DNA of 64,000 nucleotides from Acanthococcus lagerstroemiae (lineage: Eukaryota; Arthropoda; Insecta; Hemiptera; Eriococcidae): positions 7,168,321 through 7,232,320 of the forward strand of contig CM063109.1 in the NCBI GenBank assembly GCA_031841125.1, read 5' to 3'. How positions within the stretch are numbered: position 1 is the first letter of the stretch; each line of letters starts with the position of its first letter. Shown here one piece after another: positions 1 to 29,900 of the stretch. A model generated the notes under the pieces. It was not told where the DNA came from. It did no database searches and saw only the letters and a list, made by a program, of their open reading frames with translations. A program made the translations under genes and the position numbers.

Positions 1-17536
<17,536 letters not shown>

Positions 17537-18099
17537 TCGTCATTTTTGGTTAGGTTTTTTTTTGTTGTTTTTGTTTTTGTTTTTTTATTTCGTTTACTGT
17601 CGTCTCTCTTAAAATATGTAATTTTCGCTTTTTTTTTTCTTTCTTTTCTTTTCCTCTTTCATTTTTAAAGCTTTTATTGAATACCAAATAGTCAACTACA
17701 TATTTTATTTTTCGAGAACTTTTTTTTTGTTTATTTATTTTTTTTTTCTTAATCGTGGTGAAACGAGTGTATTTTTTTCACAGTCACTCGTACACTTGAA
17801 ACAAGGTATTGTTTTTGTCATTGTTTATATAAAGACTGTTTTAATATTTAATTTTAGAAGGTGTGCCGGAAGTGAAAACAGGTACGCCGTTAATATATCG
17901 AAGACGTCGTGTCCCTCTTCTAGTTTAATTCGTTAGTTGAAAAGTTTGGGAAAGTTTGGAGGAAAATCAAGATAACAAGCGAACACGTCACTGGAAATAA
18001 TTGGAGGTGGTGCAGTTACCAATGTGCTGAAAGTCTCGCCCCCTCCTGTCGCTCTTGCTTATCTTAGTAGATTTTGACTCCTTCCTTTTCCATCTAGAA
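17537..18099 (+). other. Nak 3' UTR region
   Basis: Directly after the TAA stop the plus strand is very T-rich (17550-17760), as in a 3' UTR. I saw no canonical AATAAA close by, so the polyadenylation point is not placed. Confidence 0.4.
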
Positions 18100-18237
18100 G
18101 AGTGACCAGTTTCTGGCAAACCGGGAAAAGTCAGGGAATATGAGCACCGGGGACTGCAAGCCAATTGAAAAAGCTAAGCTATCGACTAAAACTACATGAC
18201 CTTGAGATATAAAGCTTCTGGCTAGTTGAAAAGCTAA

Positions 18238-19877
18238 GGGGCCGTTCATTAATTACGTAAGGGCCCTGAGGGGGAGGGGGCTACCAATTTAGCCTTTTTC
18301 CGGCTATTTTTAGCCGATTCTGAAAATTTTGTCCAAATTTTTTTTAATTTAGCTGATAAATAAAATCTAAAATGCAACCTAAAATCGGCTAGTTCGAGAA
18401 AATTTAGCCGATCGGTGATTTTTCTGTAACGTTCACCTGTAAAAGATTAAATCAGTGACGTGTCACAAGAAAAGGGCCTTAGTGTCCACTTACCACAAAG
18501 GTCCTTTTCTTGTGACACGTTACATTCAGTAGAAAACAAGTGTTAAAGCCTGAAGCAGTGAAGCCTGAGTATGGTCAGTATGGTTGTAATGATGATGATA
18601 ACGAGTAGAAAATGAAACCTACACAGAGATGGGTGTTGTTCACTATTTAATGAACTTGCTCTTGCTCTTGTTCGTTTCCATTTTTAGTGAACTTTCTTGC
18701 TCTTGTTCACTTGGTCTTCCAACTGGATCTAGTTCATCGTTTGTTCATTAAAAAGAACCTTTGCTCTTGGTCTTGCTCATTTAAAAACAGGGTTTTTGTA
18801 CAAACAAATTGCGAGCGAAAATTTTTTTGGGGTAATAGCCTACAACTGAAAACTAGGCTGTTGCCCAAACAATTTTTTTAATCCCCATTGAAATCCTATG
18901 AGATTGTTGATAAAATTTAAATATCAAATAAAAATTCAATAATGTTATAATTTGTAATTGTAACTCTGAAACCATTATGAAAGTTAAAACTAAAGTCTGG
19001 AAAGTGGAAATCTTACAAGAAAAAGCCGAAAAAAGAAGATGAAAAAATAGATGAACAAAGAATGAACAAGTTAATCAGGTCCAAAAATCGTGAACTAGTT
19101 CTTGTTCTTGTTCTTTTTTTGGGGAAATGAACTAGTTCAGAACTAAGTTCACCAAATAGTGAACTAGAGCAAGTGAACAACTTGTTCTTCAAGAGCAACG
19201 TCCATCTCTGAACCTACACTGTCATTATTCGTAATACATGCAGAAATAATCATGCCCCATAAATTTGAACCAGATTCCCGTACATTATAGGTACGCTACT
19301 CATTTTTTTCTCTTTTTATATTTTCTGAAGACCATTTTCACAGTATTTTTCATTTAGCTGATTTTAGCCTTTTTTTATTTAGCAGATATATTTTTTAGCC
19401 GACTTTTTCATTGAAACTAGCTGAAAAAAATACGGAAATGACAACACGGGGGGGGGGGGGATAAAAAATCTCTACATGACCTGACTAGGGGGGGGGGGGT
19501 AAAAGCCATTCTTACTTCTTACGTAATATTTTATTACGTGAGTTTTAACGTAGCCACCACTCAGACGACACATTTTTTGCATGCAGCCACTAAAGATGAA
19601 TAAATAGACATACAGTGAAACCTGTCTATAGTGGAAACTCAACGGACCACTTCAAAAATGTCAATAGTGATAGGTTTTCCACACTAATCAAGTAAACGCC
19701 CCCCCCCCCCTCAAAAAATTTATTTTAAAGCGTTTTAGTTTTTAGGAAAATTCATGAAAATCGTACGTAAGAAGGGAGAGGGGGTTCACTTAATCTTATG
19801 TGTTCTTACATTGTGGTAGATGGGAGGGGGAAGTCAAAATGGTCAAAATTGTCCTTACGTAATTAATGAATGACCCC
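18238..19877. mobile_element. PIF/Harbinger-like element, third level of the nest
   Basis: TIRs GGGGCCGTTCATTAATTACG (left) and GGGGTCATTCATTAATTACG (right, reverse complement) are flanked by TAA on both sides (18235-18237, 19878-19880). The 3-bp TWA-type duplication favours PIF/Harbinger. It contains an internal hairpin (GTCACAAGAAAAGGRCCT near 18457-18520), poly-G runs at about 19449 and 19488, and the hAT MITE at 18624-19210. Confidence 0.7.
18624..19210. mobile_element. hAT MITE, innermost level of the nest
   Basis: A perfect 8-bp duplication AACCTACA lies at 18616-18623 and 19211-19218. The termini CAGAGATGGGTG and its counterpart CATCTCTG are inverted. Subterminal GAACTAGTTC / TTGTTCACTT words repeat many times, a typical hAT binding-site layout. 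No transposase frame. Confidence 0.85.
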
Positions 19878-20529
19878 TAACCTCTCAGCCGATTGCAGCT
19901 AATGGCTAAAAGCCAACGGCTATGAGCTAATTCACTTTTGGAAGCTCTGTTCAAGGGGCTCACATCAGAACTAAGAGAGTGAGCATACTGTCTTAGGGGT
20001 AGAGAGGGGTGATTGTTATTTGTGAAATGTAATGTCAACGATAATAACGCAGAGGGCGTTTGTCGAAAGAGAATTGAGACAAGGGAAGAACAGGAAAATG
20101 GCGACACTGAAAGACGAAACAACAAAGAATGATAACACAAAATTCGATGTAGAAATCTGCAGAAGAAAAAAAGAAAACAAAATACAAAAAAGAAAAAACA
20201 GCCGCAAAGAATCGGCTATTGACTTCGCTAATCGCTATCTACGAGTACCATGGAGTATTCGTCTATTCGCTAATTTTTGGGAAAATGCCTGGCTAAAGGC
20301 TAAAAGCTATCGAGTGGCTTGCAGTCCCTGGTGAACACACCCGAAGAAGTCACGGAAAATTTTGAAAATAATTTTATGATGTGAAAGTATTGTACAATTT
20401 TCTCTGTCAGACTTAATTGAACTTTTTTTTAAATATGTAATTTGTTTGTTAGGAAATGGACTGGGAAAGTCCGAAAAAAATCTGGAAAAGTCAGGGAATT
20501 TCTTGAGGAAAACCTGGCCACCCTGTCTA

Positions 20530-20612
20530 TGGTTATGTACGTATGCCAAAGTGGCTCCCCAGACACCGCACCCCCGGCCCCGGAAACTACTCTTTCGAGC
20601 CCATTTCGCCGT
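20530..20612 (+). mobile_element. R1-like LINE 3' scrap
   Basis: TACGTATGCCAAAGTGGCTC, CAGACACCGCACCCCCGGCC and GGAAACTACTCTTTCGAGCC match the 3' region of the 26 kb LINE. The scrap lies directly against the right end of the outer nested element. Confidence 0.6.
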
Positions 20613-20949
20613 GTAATTGAACGGTGAAAATCAAAAGCCAGCCTAGCGGCAACATTCTAGAAAACGAGTTATTGGCACCACTGGAAGAAGTTCATCGAGT
20701 AGTTTTCAATAGTGCTAATAATTCTGTCCAAATTTTATGGCTTGGTTGGGTTTTGGTTATTAACGTTCAGTTATCGCTTACACAAATGTCGTGGTGCCAG
20801 CTGCACATATGGTGCGGCAGGAAAATTACTGAGTACTAGCGTAGTTGATCTCGTCCCGTTAATTTTGTTTTACGGCCTCTCCTCCCCCTCCAACTTTGTG
20901 AAGGGAATCGCCACAGCGATAGTCCTCTCGACAAGGATGTTTGGCTAAA

Positions 20950-21650
20950 TGAAAGTAATCTTTTCAGCAGCAGTAAAATGGGAACTAGGAAAATGTCTTC
21001 TGATTTTCTTGACTTTATTGGGGACCCGGAGCCGGCCTCAGGACTGGAGCTGTTCCGACTTCTCTCGGGCCTCGGAATAAATTTAAATTTTGCTCTGGGT
21101 CCTGCTGAAAAGGTTTTAAAATTGACGTTGGTTCGGTAAATGATGTATCTTACGCTCGGGTTCAGGCTGTAGCAAAAGATTCTTGAAATATTTCAGCTCC
21201 AGCTTGATCAAAAATGTACATTTCGGTCATTTTTAATTCGCGAGTGATGCGGTGGAGATTAAAGAGGGAGAAGAAAAGAATGACCGAAGGGCTGGAGTGA
21301 AGGTTGACGGAGCAAGAAATTGTCTCTTGCTCCAGTAAAATTCTGAAATTGGCTCCGGCTAGAGTAAATAATTTTTATTGGGTTCCAGCTCCAACTCCGG
21401 CAAAAAGTTGTTGAAAGATTCCCGTTTCCAGTCGACCAGAAATGGGGTTTTAGCTCCGCTTCTGGTCATTTTTAAAGGATCAAAGAGATCAGTGCGAGGG
21501 AAAGTAGGCGGATTGAAGAATTGGCTTTGGTTTTGGCTCGAGCAAATAATTTTTTAACGACTCCGGTTTTGGTTCAGGCTGTAGCAAATATTTTTTCTTG
21601 GGGCTACGGTTCCGCGTCCCGGGTTTTTACGGATCCCTGGAAAAGGCAAT
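20950..21650. repeat. Degenerate GCTCCGGCT-rich repeat region
   Basis: Words such as GGCTCCGGCT, TTCCAGCTCCAACTCCGG, GGTTCAGGCTGTAGCAAA and CTGGTCATTTTTAA recur with a spacing of about 200 bp. It looks like a decayed transposon made of short internal repeats. No frame. Confidence 0.4.
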
Positions 21651-22092
21651 AAGCGGGTCCTTCGATGACCAGTTTCCGTCGAAGTCGGCTTGTCCTCTTC
21701 TGGACTTTTCAGCACGGGGACGCCCTCTTCTGAGTTTTTTAGTGTAACTTTACCATCCTTGATTATGGAGCATCGGCGTAGTTTAAGTTAAGCTCGCCTC
21801 TTCTGGACTCTTCATCGCAGTGTCACTCTCCTCCGGGTTCTTCACCTGTACTGACTTTTGTTTCATGACGTTGTATTTCATGGGCCCAGGATGTTCCCGT
21901 GACCCATCCTCACTCAGGACCAGGCAAAGTCGCAAGCCTAGTGATTTAATATCATGATCGCACTTATTTAAAAAATTAAAAAAATCAAAGATTTAGATGA
22001 AAAGACAATCTGAAAAAAAGAAGATCGTGGTCGTTTTGATTTCACCTATCTTTAGATGACGATTTTGTCCGATTTTGAGATATCCTTTAGCT

Positions 22093-22263
22093 CAGGGCCG
22101 GATTAAGATTGTAAACGCCCCTGGGCATTCGCTTTTTTTTTTTTTTTTTTTTTGTAAAGTTTTGCTTGTATTGATTTTAAACTTGGGAGTTGCGAGTTGA
22201 GAATTAATTTTTGTATATTATACTCAAAAATGTTCCGCCCTGGGCACCGGCCCTCCGGGCCTG
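22093..22263. mobile_element. Small hAT MITE
   Basis: Starts CAGGGCCGGATTAAG and ends CCCTCCGGGCCTG. Flanks CTTTAGCT (22085-22092) and CTTCAGCT (22264-22271) form an 8-bp duplication with one mismatch. 171 bp with a poly-T run, no coding. Confidence 0.7.
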
Positions 22264-25059
22264 CTTCAGCTCAGGTTATGTTAGGAGTCGGAAAAATATA
22301 TCATGATCATTCATGTCAGGAGTCTAATGGTCTGGGTCAGATGATCTTGCCCCTCCATCTCTATGAACGTCTCTCATATGGGGAATTGTGTTGACTAGAG
22401 TTGACCACCAATGCAGCCGTTTTATTAATCCTCCACTTCATTAATTTAATTTTTACTTCCCACTGGGTCCCAGTCGGCTCCAATTTTCCGCCGCAGACAG
22501 TGGCGTAGCTAGGTCTCCGTTTTTTTTGTTTTTTTGTTTTTTTTTTGGGGGGGGGTGTAGGGATTTTGTGTTTTTTTAACCTTGGGGTTTTGACCCCAAA
22601 AACCCTTAGCTCCTACTGGCCGCTGATCCCCAGTAGTGAAGCTGACGTAGACATCCTTTGACCATCGTACAGTGTCGTAAGCGGGAGGGGGGAGTTCAGT
22701 CATATCAAATGATCAGAAATGGTATGGTCGGACTCCTGATGTATTTTAGGGTACCGTTTTCGAAAATTCTGTACGATATCTCGCTTGTTACCTCGTTTTT
22801 CCTCAAACTTTTTTATTTTTCGCGCCCGAACGTAGGAGTCGCATTTCGTGCTGCGATTCTTTTGTGATATGGGTGGGCGTTATTTCGCTATTTTGTAAGG
22901 CGAAAAATAAGGTTGTGCATATCAGGACCCGAAATTTTAGTTTCGATCCGAGTCACGTGTTGGTTATGGAAAATCATTTCGCTTTAGTTGGTGACGGAGA
23001 CGGTGCATTTGGAAGTGGGTGATCGAGAGGGTGGAATACTCTCTTTGATGAGATTCCGTGACCTTCTCACTTCTCGTACTAATGGCGAGAAGGTGGTGCG
23101 GTTTTTTATTTAAAATTTCGATATAGTTACCAGGAATAGAGATTGGAGAATACACAGACAGGCAGTGCATGGTTACATTCAAAATGGAACCATCACCGGT
23201 GACCCCCGGATACGTTGCCCTTCGAGTGTAAACTTTCAATTATACAAACGCATTTCAAGTATTCTTTTTTCTCGATATATATTTGTATTACTTTTAATGA
23301 TATGTGTCTCAACCTTAATATTCTTCAAGGATCCTTTCTAAAAGGTATCATTGACGTGTATATAGGCGTAGATATTTATAAATATGTCGTCGGGGATCAT
23401 CGAGCGATTCATCCTTCTTAGGTCAAGTAACTTTTTACCTCAGTACCATTCTCACAGTTGTACAATTGCCGAACTTGACGGTAACTGAAAAAACATTTCT
23501 ACTTCTGTGTATTTTATTATCCGTTATATGAACGGTATCAATATTTGATACTCATCTCTCAATTTGACAAACATATACATATATTGTTCGAGTCTACACT
23601 CGTGTTTTTATTCGAAGTATTAAATCTATTCCGTGTCGATATATCTTCATTACTATATTCATTTGTCCTTTTATGTGGACATAAAACACAAAACGTTGTT
23701 GTTGTTATTGTTATTTTTGTTGGAACCTGAAAATACATAATGAATAATTGTTTAAATATTACGTAATGTATAACTGTGAATATTTCAACATTATCCATAC
23801 TCGTGTGTTAAGTATTCTGTCATCTGTGTAGATCTTATATCTAAGTATTATTTTTTTGTTCTAGCTTCATAGTCTTACGTACAGTATTCGGCTATATATT
23901 GCTGTAATTAAATATTATTTTACACGTTGTTAACATACGTCTTCATTTCTTGGATTTATATAGTATCATCAGCTGACCTGCTTTGCGGCTTATCTAGACC
24001 GTAGGCGAGTGAGTTGGTTAAAGTGAGTTAGATAAAATGAGTTAGTTAGAGGAACATTGTATGTAGCTCTGTAACATAGTACATGTACGTTATTACTAAT
24101 TAAACGAATTATTTGGTGCTCAATTTCCCTCACATTTGATTTTCAGACTTACCCTGGCTAAGTATTATTTTACGCAGGTATCTCTTGTTGTATAACAGAA
24201 GGTATAGATACCTATTTAATGTTGGGTAGGTACATGTTCTTTTGGGATGGGTAGGTGAACTTGCGCACCAAATTGAAAGTTTGATTCGTAATAATGCGTG
24301 TACTTATGACAATGAACGATCTTTTTAACTATAGTTATCTGATGTTTTCGTATTTTGATACATGAAACACATGACTTATTTTTATGTACAAACAATAACA
24401 ACTGGTTTCTGTTCTATGTGTGCCCGTGTGGTTGATGGATGGGTAGCGGTACAGCGCCTAGTTACTAGGAGATCCCGTATTCACTGTTAGGAACCCTGCG
24501 GAAGTAATAGCTTCAACTCGTATTGCATTCAATCGGAGGGTCCTGATTCATTTGCAGTTTATCGCTTCGTGTTTGTATTATTCAGACGAAAATTTTGTGT
24601 TTTCAAAAATTCAATCGAATAATTCAAAGAAGTGCAAATGCAGAACATATTTTCCAAAAATTGAAATTTTAGGGCTTTTGGAGATAATAGTGGGTTGCAA
24701 ATGAGCCATATGGTACATACGCCAACCTCGAACAAACAAACACGCCCACAGACAAACGAACACTTGTATATATTAGAGATGCGGCTGAAATTGGTACAGT
24801 GTTCGTTAAAGTGGAGAGATAGCGTTAAAATGAAATATACGTTTTTTTACTTTGAATCAGAAGTGTGGTAAACATAACGTAACCACGATATTAGTATCAT
24901 TCATTTTCGAAAACCCAAATTTTAGAGGTGCATATCGCCAGCCCCCTCATTGTGGAAATTGGGGAGAGAAATGATGTCAATAATTTGTTCTAATTTGTTC
25001 AGCCATTCTTAGAATTTGTTTTTACCCCCACCCCCCAAAAATTAGCAACTCAGTTTGAG
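22264..25059. other. Intergenic DNA, no gene recognised
   Basis: AT-rich sequence with a poly-G run near 22550, many ACTCGT words between 23300 and 24400, and no splice-bordered frame resembling a known family. The short open frames are uncorrelated with any conserved motif. Confidence 0.5.
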
Positions 25060-25915
25060 GTGCTAGCGACATGCTAGCCCCTGACATTCGATTTCGGAGT
25101 TGTAACAAGTCTCAAACATTTGTTCTTAATTGGTTCTAATTTGTTCTGCAGTTTTCAGAATTTGTTCCGCCGCCCTCCCCTATTTAAAGCCATCAAAAAG
25201 AGTGGCGGGATCAACAAAAAACTATAATCCCACATGAATACCATTTGCTGCGAACTAAAGTTTGTTCTACATTCGTTCTAATTAGTTCTCTCATCTAAAC
25301 ACCAGAGTCCATCACCACTATGCATTTGTAGACTATTCGAGCTCAGGGGCGGGGGTGAGTGACCCTTAACTTTTCAGTTTCCATATAAATACGATTTGCT
25401 GCACACTGAAATTTGTTCTATTACGTTCTAGTTTGTTCTCTCAACCCAATACCTCAGACTATCAAAACCATACATTTGCCGACTATCTGAACTAGGGAGT
25501 GGGGGGGGGTAAGTGCCACTTATGTATGAATTTCCCACGTGAATACGATTTGCTACCAACTGCAATTTCTTCTCTATTCATTCTAATTTGTTCTCTCATC
25601 TACACATTAAACACCGTCGCTACAAAGCATTGGTCGACAATATGAACTTATGTGGTGGAGGCAAGTGGCCCTTATGTGCGAATTTCCCAAATAATTGTGA
25701 TTTGTCGCCCACTAAAATTTGGTCTCTATTTGTTCTAATTTGTTCTCTCATCTACATACTAAAATCCGTCGTCACAAAGCATTGGTCGACAATATAAACG
25801 TATGTGTGGGGGGTGGGGTAAGTGACACTTATGTATGAATTTTCCACATGAATACGATTTGCTACCAACTGCAATTTGTTCTCTATTCATTCTAATTTGT
25901 TCTCTCAACTACTTT
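25060..25915. repeat. Satellite-like array, period about 151-157 bp, at least five units
   Basis: The anchor CCACATGAATACGATTTGCT recurs in varied form at about 25230, 25381, 25535, 25687 and 25844, always followed by AATTTGTTCT...ATTCTAATTTGTTCTCTC and then an AAAGCATTGGTCGACAATAT block. A weaker unit precedes at about 25083. Spacings by count are 151, 154, 152 and 157. All units are in the same orientation. Confidence 0.8.
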
Positions 25916-26148
25916 GCCATATTATTTTTGTCTCCCATTTCCACAATGAAGAAGCTGGCGACATGCACCAAAATTATATAGGAAGCGTTCTGGCATATCG
26001 TGACATTATGTCCAAAAACAAAGAGACCAAATTTTAGTTTGAAAAAATGAAACTTGACCCGTATTACAGAGGCAACGAACTTGAAGAGAACGGAAAGATA
26101 TGGACGTAAATATTCTTGAGAAGTTAAATTGATGTAAATGCCATTTGG

Positions 26149-26954
26149 TGTTGTGGGACGTATGGCGATGCACGCATGCCAAAGTGGCCCCTGAGACACC
26201 GCACCCCCGGCACCGGAAACTACCCTTTCGGGCATCGCATCAGTACCGAGGGGAACGCTTTGGGGCCGGGCCCGAGCCTCCATTTCTCCTGGCCGGAACG
26301 GTGCGCGCGTCCTGCCAGGGCCACCACGGGGTTCCCTACTGACCGAGGTCCGCGCTCCCAGAGCACTCGCCTGGAAATTTCAGGTCCCCCGCAGCCGGAC
26401 GCGCTGCCTCTTCCTCTTCACTCACTCGTCGTGTGAGGCTCTCCCGATTGAAGCTCCAGCCCTTGCACTGCGGGCGAGCTCTGCTCCAGCCCTGGTGCCA
26501 CGGGCGAGCTTCGCTGGATGATATCCGCCGCCGCAGTAGCAGCAGCAACATCCGCTTCTCCTCCTTGCGTCCTTTGTCTCGACCACTCAGCCTCCATCTT
26601 CCGTCGCATGATGGCCGAAACGAAACCCGACACCCGGTTCCAACCGCTTCGGCTCCTCAACAGCTCCGGGACCAGGGTGTCCGGCGCAAGACGGTCGATC
26701 ACGCCGTCTCCGGGATCGATCGTGACCGCCCCGCGCCTCTCCTCATCCCAGGCGTCGCACTCGAACAGCGTATGCCACGGCGTGTCCTCCTCTCCGCTTG
26801 CACAATGGGTGCACTCGGCGCTCCCCGCCAAACCCATCCGGTGCAGGTACGAGCCGAAACAACCGTGTCCGCTCAAGACCTGGGTCAGGTGGAAGTTCAG
26901 GCTTCCGTGCTTCCTGCCTAACCACAGGTCGAGCTCACCGATCAGCTCCCGGGT
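26149..26954 (-). mobile_element. 5'-truncated R1-clade LINE insertion with 17-bp target duplication
   Basis: The insert lies between perfect copies of ATGTAAATGCCATTTGG at 26132-26148 and 26955-26971. On the minus strand it starts abruptly inside ORF2, runs through the ORF2 C-terminus (stop at about 26418) and ends with a GC-rich 3' UTR at 26149. A truncated 5' end, an intact 3' end and a direct duplication are the signature of target-primed reverse transcription. Fragments of the same 3' UTR occur at 8281, 12728 and 20530. Confidence 0.9.
26418..26954 (-). pseudogene. ORF2 C-terminus of R1-clade retrotransposon
   Basis: The minus-strand frame reads ELIGELDLWLG, FHLTQVLSGHGCFGSYLHRM, then a Cys-His knuckle ECTHCASGEEDTPWHTLFEC. 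The GHG.F..YL block and the C-x2-C...H-x4-C knuckle are typical of R1/TRAS/SART-type ORF2 ends. After the knuckle the frame continues in charged, alanine-rich sequence to a stop at 26418. The endonuclease and RT domains are absent because of 5' truncation, so it cannot act alone. High GC sets it apart from the flanks. Confidence 0.85.
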
Positions 26955-26971
26955 ATGTAAATGCCATTTGG

Positions 26972-29900
26972 ATGCGTTGTAAATCTAAAGAACCTAACAA
27001 ATGATACCCATATTGCTGTCAGCGCAATTTTTGATCTCGCTCTCGCCGGGGGGAGGTGCCAAATATCACGTCACGGAAGGTACGAAAAATGATTTTAGTA
27101 GTCTTCAAAACTTAGAACAACTAGTCCAATTTTATCTTGCTTGTGCACGTGTTAAGGATGTTTTCATTCCGTTCTTCAGAAATGGGACAATACATGAAAA
27201 GCAATCCTATTTGTGTAGTATTGAAGGGGGAGGGGGGAGTAAAAGAAAGATTGCGGGGATGGGTAGGTACGGGGGTTGGGAAGTATGTCCGATGGTAATT
27301 TGCACCAAACTGATCACAGAAATTAGTGATTCCGGAAAAAGGACCGAAGTTCTACGTTTCTCCCCGAAACGCTCGTGTGTACTGGGAGTGTAATAAAATG
27401 CGCCCCCCTTCATCTTCATTTTTCCTATGAAGTCGGAACAAGGTCCAACGAAGGATTGGGTAATGTCTAGTTTCTTTTTAGTAAACATATTTTCTACCGA
27501 CCGCTCCCCCCCCCCACAAACGGGTGCTTCGGAACAGTTCACCAACTTTAGATTCTTTAGATTTTCAGATGAAAAAATATCACTTACATATAGGTAACTT
27601 ATTCAATAAGATACAATTTCGGAGCGCGTTGGCGGGGAGGCGGGGGAGGGGCAGGAAAATTTACCGGGACATGGGATCCAATCTTCGGAATGTTGAAATC
27701 GCCACGCAGGGACGTACCGAAGAGTTTTTCTCGTGGGGGGGGGGTACAAATTGTGAAAGACCCAACTGACTCAACTCAGAATTCCCACGTATCAAAGCAG
27801 GGAAAAAAAAACCTTTCAACTTTTTGGACTTTTTCTACTCGCCTGATTGAAATGGTAAATTTTCCCAACTGCTGAGTGAAAATTCCTACTGGGAGGAGAG
27901 GGGGAGGGGTAAGGGTTGGTAATCCCCCGCCCTATTGATATGTCTCTGTCGCCATGTATTAAACTCGTTCGTTTGGAAGGGTTAATTTATTCATTATGAG
28001 ATTTTGGATACTAAAGAATTTATTGAAGGTTTTAGTCTCTTCAGAGGAGGATACGAAGCAAAGTACATATTGAAATAAGGGTTTTTTGTGTCGCCAATTT
28101 CGAATATACAATTAGATTTTGGATTCGAACCAAACAGAGGTCTAAAAATTTACTCTTAAAGTTGGAAAAATTAAAAAAAAAAATTTATTTTGAAAAATTA
28201 CCGGAATATTAAGAAAGACGTTTTCCGGGTAGCTGATTTGAAAACTTTCATCAGACTTCGGTTTCGGTTCCACTTTGAGGCTCTTAGCTCATATCAATTG
28301 AGAAATTCAAATTTTGAGACACTAATCGAAATTGCATGAGAAACCTATTTTCAAAATCAACGATCTAAAACCCTTCATTTTTGATACTTGGTTCAGTTTT
28401 TTTCTTCATCATAGTTTTGCACATTTTATGTGTACAAATTAAATTTTGGGCAAAAATTTCAGATCTGAATCAAAAATCCGGTTGGATATTTGACATTACA
28501 GCGATATGTTTTCATTTGCAGAACCAAATCTGGTGGAACATCCAGCTCCCCTTTTGCGGGAGAGACAAAATGTCTTCACTCACAATGAAACTAGGCGTTA
28601 CCAAATGTAGATCTTGCTTTGTCGCACCTCTATCCGATTTCGTCAAAAATAAAGATGGAGGGGAAGGGTGCATTTCATATATGTGTAGTTGGGAGAAATA
28701 TGTAATTAGAAGAGCCATTTTGAACCTTTCTACCTTTCTCATAGTTTGTACTGTTCACAACAACGTGCTATATGTAAGATTCTACGAGGAACAATAGTTA
28801 TTCGTAATAGTTTTTCCTAAATTTGATAAGTTCTCAATATTTTTTTTTAAATGGATAAGGGGCTTAGCCATTTACCTGAAAATTAGCATACCTCTGATTT
28901 TCAGTTGCTTTATTTGTGACTCGTGAGACCCATTTGAAGAATTTACACTAAATTGCTGCTCGTAATTAGATTTTTATTTTGTTTGTTTTTTCAGTTTGCT
29001 TCGTCTGTCTACACTTTAAGGCAACCAAACTGCCAAAATTTTGTGGTCCCTGTAACACTTTCTTAAAAATTAATTCGGATACTTTCTTTGGAGGCGTAAT
29101 GTCACAAATATTCCAATGTGGACCCCTAAATATTGGGGGGGGGGGAATCATAAACAAGTAGCACCTTACGCGATATCGATATACAGAGGGATGGCGAGAA
29201 AAGGAAAAATATTCGCGTTAACGAAAACCGTTCAATTATATTCTGGATCAGAGGGTTAAACTATCAACTTTGTGGTAAATTACTAAGCTCAAGTATTAAA
29301 AAATTTGCTCGCAAACATACAGGATTATAATTTTCGAGACAAAGTCAAACCCATCTTCGAAATTGAGCTCGAGTCATTTTTGACTAATTTTACTCCATTT
29401 TACCCTATTTTTTAATCGTTCCTCGCATGAGCACGGATAGCCGACCTGGAATGAAAGGAGCTCGTGGGAGAGGCTGACAAGTATGAAAGCTTACTAAAAA
29501 TTCTTTCGCTCGTACAGGTATTGTACATTTCTGGAGGATTTTTAGTCTTCCCAGGCACCCTCTTATGTATTTGCGCCTCTGCGGGACCCTCGCAGCGGCG
29601 TCTTGCCGCCAAATTCGAATAACGGATTCGAATTCAGCGGTCAACTCAATTTATTGATTTAAAATTTCTCCATACATACATCATATATTTTTGGGCAAAA
29701 ATTTTTCAGAGATTTTTGGTGCCAAGAGCTGGTAAAAATAACTCAATTTTTGGTGACAAATTCAAATCCGCCTTCGAAATTGAGCTACAGCCATATTTTA
29801 AATAGTGTTTTCGCCCATGAAAAAAATTCTTTTGAGCATATCCCAGCTACGGAGGGGGGCAACGAATTCGAATTTAACAACTGAAACTGAGTACGGCTGA

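Larger units (their letters stand above)
18148..20330. mobile_element. hAT-like element inside the outer transposon
   Basis: The ends CGGGGACTGCAAGCCA and TGGCTTGCAGTCCCTG are inverted repeats. Flanks ATGAGCAC (18140-18147) and GTGAACAC (20331-20338) form an imperfect 8-bp duplication. Its body is GCTAAAAGC-rich and is split by the element at 18238-19877. No transposase frame recognised. Confidence 0.65.
18100..20526. mobile_element. Outer transposon of a nested stack, GTGRCCAG ends
   Basis: The left end GAGTGACCAGTTT and the right end (reverse complement) CAGGGTGGCCAGGTTTTCC are imperfect inverted repeats. AAAAGTCAGGGAAT occurs inside both ends in the same orientation. Its body is interrupted by the hAT-like element at 18148-20330. 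Exact ends uncertain by a few bases. Confidence 0.5.

Noticed and set aside
23000..24900. CRISPR, operon or other prokaryotic feature
   Set aside because: The window is clearly eukaryotic: GT-AG introns, MITEs, LINEs and SINE. No spacer-repeat array or ribosome-binding pattern occurs.
26433..26982. Long plus-strand open frames (up to 162 codons)
   Set aside because: They are the antisense of the GC-rich LINE ORF2 end, which is read convincingly on the minus strand.
28381..28797. 138-codon plus-strand open frame as a gene
   Set aside because: AT-rich composition, no motif, no splice context and no homology I can name.
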